From Syntrophorhabdus sp. (GTDB taxonomy: Bacteria > Desulfobacterota > BSN033 > UBA1163), in NCBI GenBank assembly GCA_020724025.1, contig DYHU01000069.1, positions 4,743 through 14,292 on the forward strand: a stretch of DNA of 9,550 bases. The letters run 5' to 3'. Under the pieces are notes generated by a model. It saw only the letters and a program-made list of their open reading frames with translations, had not been told where the DNA came from and did no database searches. Every line of letters starts with the position of its first letter. The stretch's first letter is position 1. Made by a program: the position numbers and the translations under genes. Positions 7,604 to 9,550 of the stretch are shown here, in pieces.

Positions 7604-8313
7604 GTCCAAGAAGCAGGTTTCCCAAAAGTGAATTAAAGGAAAAACGCACTCCCCTTATATCCAGATTTTATGCGTCACCCCTAAGCGGAGAGGAAATAGA
7701 GGTCCGATCATTGGAGATTATCGATAAGGAGGTGCCTTTCCACCGATTTAGGCCGGATGAATGGCAGGTGGTTCGGCGTATGATCCACACCACGGGGGAC
7801 TTCAGTTTTATCGATGCGGTTAGATTCTCTCCAAATGCCATCTCAAGTGCTATTGAGGTTTTACGCGGCGGGCGGGCGATTTATGTCGATTCCAACATGA
7901 TCCGAGCAGGGCTTTCTCTGTCCAGATTGCAACAGGTATATCCCGGTTATGATTCGCAAAGTATTGTCTGCTACGTTGCCGATGAGGCGGTGGCCCAACA
8001 GGCGCGCCAAGCTGGGCTTCCGCGATCACTTTTTGCCGTTCGGAAGGCCAAATCTATCCTGCATGGGGCCTTAGCCGTTTTTGGTAATTCTCCCATAGCC
8101 TTACTCGAACTCAATCGTCTTATTATAGAGGAAAATATCCAGCCGACGCTGGTGATAGCCATGCCAGTCGGGTTCGTTCATGTGATGAAAAGTAAAGAGG
8201 AGCTGATGTCTCTGAATGTCCCCTATATTGCCCTCGCTGGCAGGCGGGGCGGCAGCTCTCTTGCCGTAAGCGTGGTTCACGCCCTCTGTTCGTTGGCTGC
8301 TTCAAGGGGATAG
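7600..8313 (+). CDS. cbiC: Precorrin-8X / cobalt-precorrin-8 methylmutase (CbiC/CobH)
   Basis: This 237-residue enzyme moves the methyl group from C-11 to C-12 of the corrin ring, producing cobyrinate or hydrogenobyrinate. The catalytic histidine is H63 in MIHTTGDFSF. Other family motifs are IEVRSLEIID near the start of the domain, IYVDSNMIRAGLS, GNSPIALLEL and IAMPVGFVHVMKSKEEL. The C-terminal segment includes IALAGRRGGSSLAVSVVHAL. The family domain seems to begin near residue 27, so there is a basic N-terminal extension of about 25 residues beyond usual CbiC proteins. ATG 7600 overlaps the cbiA stop as ATGA and has only a weak ribosome site, which suggests translational coupling. In-frame codons further upstream lie inside cbiA. 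Whether the substrate carries cobalt (CbiC) or not (CobH) is not visible here. Confidence 0.95.
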   Translation: MSPRSRFPKSELKEKRTPLISRFYASPLSGEEIEVRSLEIIDKEVPFHRFRPDEWQVVRRMIHTTGDFSFIDAVRFSPNAISSAIEVLRGGRAIYVDSNMIRAGLSLSRLQQVYPGYDSQSIVCYVADEAVAQQARQAGLPRSLFAVRKAKSILHGALAVFGNSPIALLELNRLIIEENIQPTLVIAMPVGFVHVMKSKEELMSLNVPYIALAGRRGGSSLAVSVVHALCSLAASRG

Positions 8314-8335
8314 GAAAGTCCTTCAGCCCTTAGTG

Positions 8336-8347
8336 AAAGGAGGTGAT
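8336..8347 (+). promoter_or_regulatory. Exceptionally strong ribosome binding site of the peptide gene
   Basis: AAAGGAGGTGAT lies just after cbiC. Eleven of its bases (8337-8347) match the complement of the usual bacterial 16S rRNA 3' end. An ATG at 8346 lies inside this match, while the next in-frame ATG at 8352 has normal spacing, eight bases after AGGAGG. The site therefore favours ATG 8352 and predicts heavy translation of the short peptide compared with its neighbours. Confidence 0.85.
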
Positions 8348-8351
8348 GAAG

Positions 8352-8459
8352 ATGAAGAAAGGGAAAGTGAGAAAGGATGTGATTGCCTACCGGAAGGCCT
8401 GCAAGGCTAACGGTACCGGTTTGGCTCACTACATCTTGTTGACCAAGAAAACTAAATAG
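8352..8459 (+). CDS. cbpA: Short RiPP-type precursor peptide, CbpA-like
   Basis: This is a 35-residue peptide (37 if translation begins at ATG 8346). It is strongly basic: eleven Lys/Arg against a single Asp. It has a charged N-terminal part with KDVIAYRKACKANGTGLAHY in the centre, a short hydrophobic ILL, and a KKTK tail. It contains one cysteine (C17), one histidine (H26) and two tyrosines (Y13, Y27). No signal peptide or membrane helix is visible. The nearly perfect Shine-Dalgarno and the radical SAM gene 87 bases downstream argue that it is a real gene and that gene's substrate. I recall a predicted family, 'modified peptide precursor CbpA', found beside cobalamin genes and paired with radical SAM enzyme CbpB; this fits it. 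The modification, mature form and role are not known from sequence. It likely shares the riboswitch-controlled transcript. Confidence 0.8.
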   Translation: MKKGKVRKDVIAYRKACKANGTGLAHYILLTKKTK

Positions 8460-8468
8460 GATTAGATC

Positions 8469-8511
8469 TCCCGTGGGCATCCTTCCTATGTCGGTGGGGT
8501 GTCCCACGGGA
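8469..8511 (+). other. Stable hairpin between the peptide gene and the radical SAM gene
   Basis: TCCCGTGGG (8469-8477) pairs perfectly over 9 bp with CCCACGGGA (8503-8511). The helix can continue inward through CATCCT (8478-8483) with GGGGTG (8496-8501) after a bulged T8502, then CC (8485-8486) with GG (8493-8494). No T-run follows, so it is not a standard intrinsic terminator. It may be a partial terminator or an RNA stability/processing element that keeps the peptide message more abundant than that of the maturase. This kind of arrangement is common between a peptide precursor and its modifying enzyme. The role is inferred. Confidence 0.75.
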
Positions 8512-8546
8512 CCATTAACTATGGAACCCAAGTTTAAGGAGAAATT

Positions 8547-9550
8547 ATGGAAAACAGGAGAAAACAGGCCATAGCTTCGTCCCGTGGGCCTTACTTCAAT
8601 TCAGGAAATGGGCCTACAATTCAACTGATCGACATTGGACACCCTGTCTATATGGGACTTATAGATCCGGATACGGCCTTCTGGTCCCTTGTAAAGAAAA
8701 ACAGGCTATCTGATGCGTTCACTCATAGCTCCTTTTTCAAGCAGTATCAAAAGAAGATTGGAGTGTTATCTACTGAAATGAACGCCCTTCGTTTTGAGCT
8801 AAAACCTTCGGCTGTGTACCTCAATCCTACCGACCGGTGCAATCTCAATTGCAACTATTGTTATATCACCGAAACAATGCGCAAAAATGGCGTGCATATG
8901 TCCGAGCAGCAACTCATCGAAGCCCTTTGCATTTTGAAGGCTTACTTCAGTGAAACTCTGCCCAAGGGAACTCAACCGCAGATCGTTTTTCACGGAGCGG
9001 AACCGATGCTCAATCGCAATGCGATTTTTGCCGGGATCGATAAGTATAAAAGTGACTTTCGCTTTGGTGTGCAGACTAATGGGACTCTAATGGATGACGA
9101 AGCGATAGAATTTTTTACCTCGCATGGAATCGGTATCGGACTATCCCTGGATGGTCATATAGGTAAAATCGCAGACCGAACGAGAAAAACCTGGAAGGGC
9201 GATGGTGTCTTTAAGAAAGTCATCGATACTCTGGAACGATTGAAGGGATATCCTGGTTACAATGTGATCTGTACGGTAACACGCGAGAATATGCAGTCGC
9301 TTCCCAGGATTGTGGACTTCTTTCATACCCTGGAGGTTCCGATTTGCATGCTCAATCCTGTCCGGTGTACGCTTCAGGGGGCTCGCGAGATCAAGCCGGA
9401 TGATCACGAACTGGCCCAAAACTACCTCATGGCCCTTGACCGCGTTTACGAGTTGTACCAAAAGACCGGGCGCAAGTTGGTAGTGGCTAACTTTGCCAAT
9501 GCGCTCATAGGCATAGTGGCCCCGACTGCGCGTCGGCTCATGTGCGATAT
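8547..9550 (+). CDS. cbpB: Peptide-modifying radical SAM enzyme, CbpB-like (3' end outside window)
   Basis: The frame is open from ATG 8547 to the window end, giving 334 residues without a stop. AGGAG at 8537-8541 lies five bases before the start. A ~90-residue N-terminal region precedes the radical SAM motif C98-x3-C102-x2-C105 (TDRCNLNCNYCY), which holds the [4Fe-4S] cluster that cleaves S-adenosylmethionine. HGAEP (149-153) is a variant of the usual GGEP SAM-binding motif. VQTNGTLMDDEA and IGLSLDG follow, as in anaerobic sulfatase maturases and SPASM-type peptide maturases. C333, at the very edge, may begin the auxiliary-cluster region, which is cut off here. The enzyme most likely modifies the peptide encoded just upstream. 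It matches my memory of CbpB ('rSAM_cobopep'), a predicted maturase linked to cobalamin operons. An anaerobic sulfatase maturase is the alternative, but no sulfatase gene is present in this window. Confidence 0.85.
   Translation, partial: MENRRKQAIASSRGPYFNSGNGPTIQLIDIGHPVYMGLIDPDTAFWSLVKKNRLSDAFTHSSFFKQYQKKIGVLSTEMNALRFELKPSAVYLNPTDRCNLNCNYCYITETMRKNGVHMSEQQLIEALCILKAYFSETLPKGTQPQIVFHGAEPMLNRNAIFAGIDKYKSDFRFGVQTNGTLMDDEAIEFFTSHGIGIGLSLDGHIGKIADRTRKTWKGDGVFKKVIDTLERLKGYPGYNVICTVTRENMQSLPRIVDFFHTLEVPICMLNPVRCTLQGAREIKPDDHELAQNYLMALDRVYELYQKTGRKLVVANFANALIGIVAPTARRLMCD

Noticed and set aside
8277..8531. Minus-strand open frame spanning the peptide gene
   Set aside because: The + strand peptide has an almost perfect ribosome site and a fitting partner gene; the reverse frame has neither.
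8521..8574. 17-codon ATG frame between the peptide gene and the radical SAM gene
   Set aside because: It has no ribosome binding site of its own and overlaps the well-supported start of the radical SAM gene in another frame; likely chance.
9141..9461. 106-codon open frame on the minus strand
   Set aside because: It is antisense to the radical SAM gene, whose frame is well supported by its motifs; no recognisable protein features.
8547..9550. Annotation as an anaerobic sulfatase maturase
   Set aside because: The fold is related, but there is no sulfatase in the window, and a short cysteine-containing peptide gene sits directly upstream within the cobalamin operon.
1..9550. CRISPR arrays, tRNA or rRNA genes, insertion sequences
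   Set aside because: I saw no regularly spaced repeats, cloverleaf-like genes, rRNA signatures, transposase motifs or flanking inverted repeats.

Overview
This window looks like bacterial chromosome of moderate GC content. It most resembles an anaerobic Desulfobacterota (deltaproteobacterial) genome. The support for that is a Gram-negative outer-membrane protein and lipoprotein-sorting gene pair, a CbiC-containing cobalamin (B12) pathway and an anaerobe-type radical SAM maturase. The taxonomic call is an inference; nothing here is a taxonomic marker. All genes I can support lie on the + strand.

Region 1 (1-2302) is the end of an envelope operon whose genes are joined by ATGA stop/start overlaps. 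It holds the last helix of an MMPL/RND-type membrane transporter, a periplasmic LolA-like 'outer membrane lipoprotein-sorting' protein, and a 453-residue outer-membrane beta-barrel ending in Phe. Together they look like an inner membrane-periplasm-outer membrane export route with unknown cargo.

Region 2 (2303-3049) is a boundary. It contains a short fragment of a class I methyltransferase gene, then a promoter-like TTGACA box, a well-formed cobalamin riboswitch with a 9-bp P1 helix, and a strong intrinsic terminator directly before the B12 genes.

Region 3 (3056-8313) is a tightly packed B12 operon: a fused cobD-cobQ gene, cobO, cbiA (cobB) and cbiC (cobH). These supply methyl migration to the cobyrinate precursor (CbiC), a,c-amidation (CbiA), adenosylation (CobO), the remaining four amidations to cobyric acid (CobQ), and aminopropanol phosphate for the next step (CobD). 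The operon does not encode the whole pathway within the window.

Region 4 (8336-9550) is the most interesting part. Just 38 bases after cbiC, and presumably on the same riboswitch-controlled transcript, is a 35-codon cationic peptide gene with one cysteine and an almost perfect Shine-Dalgarno sequence. A stable hairpin separates it from a radical SAM gene that runs off the window. This looks like a ribosomally made, post-translationally modified peptide (RiPP) pair. I recall a predicted family of this kind named CbpA (precursor) and CbpB (maturase), found beside cobalamin genes. Its product and role are, as far as I know, uncharacterised.
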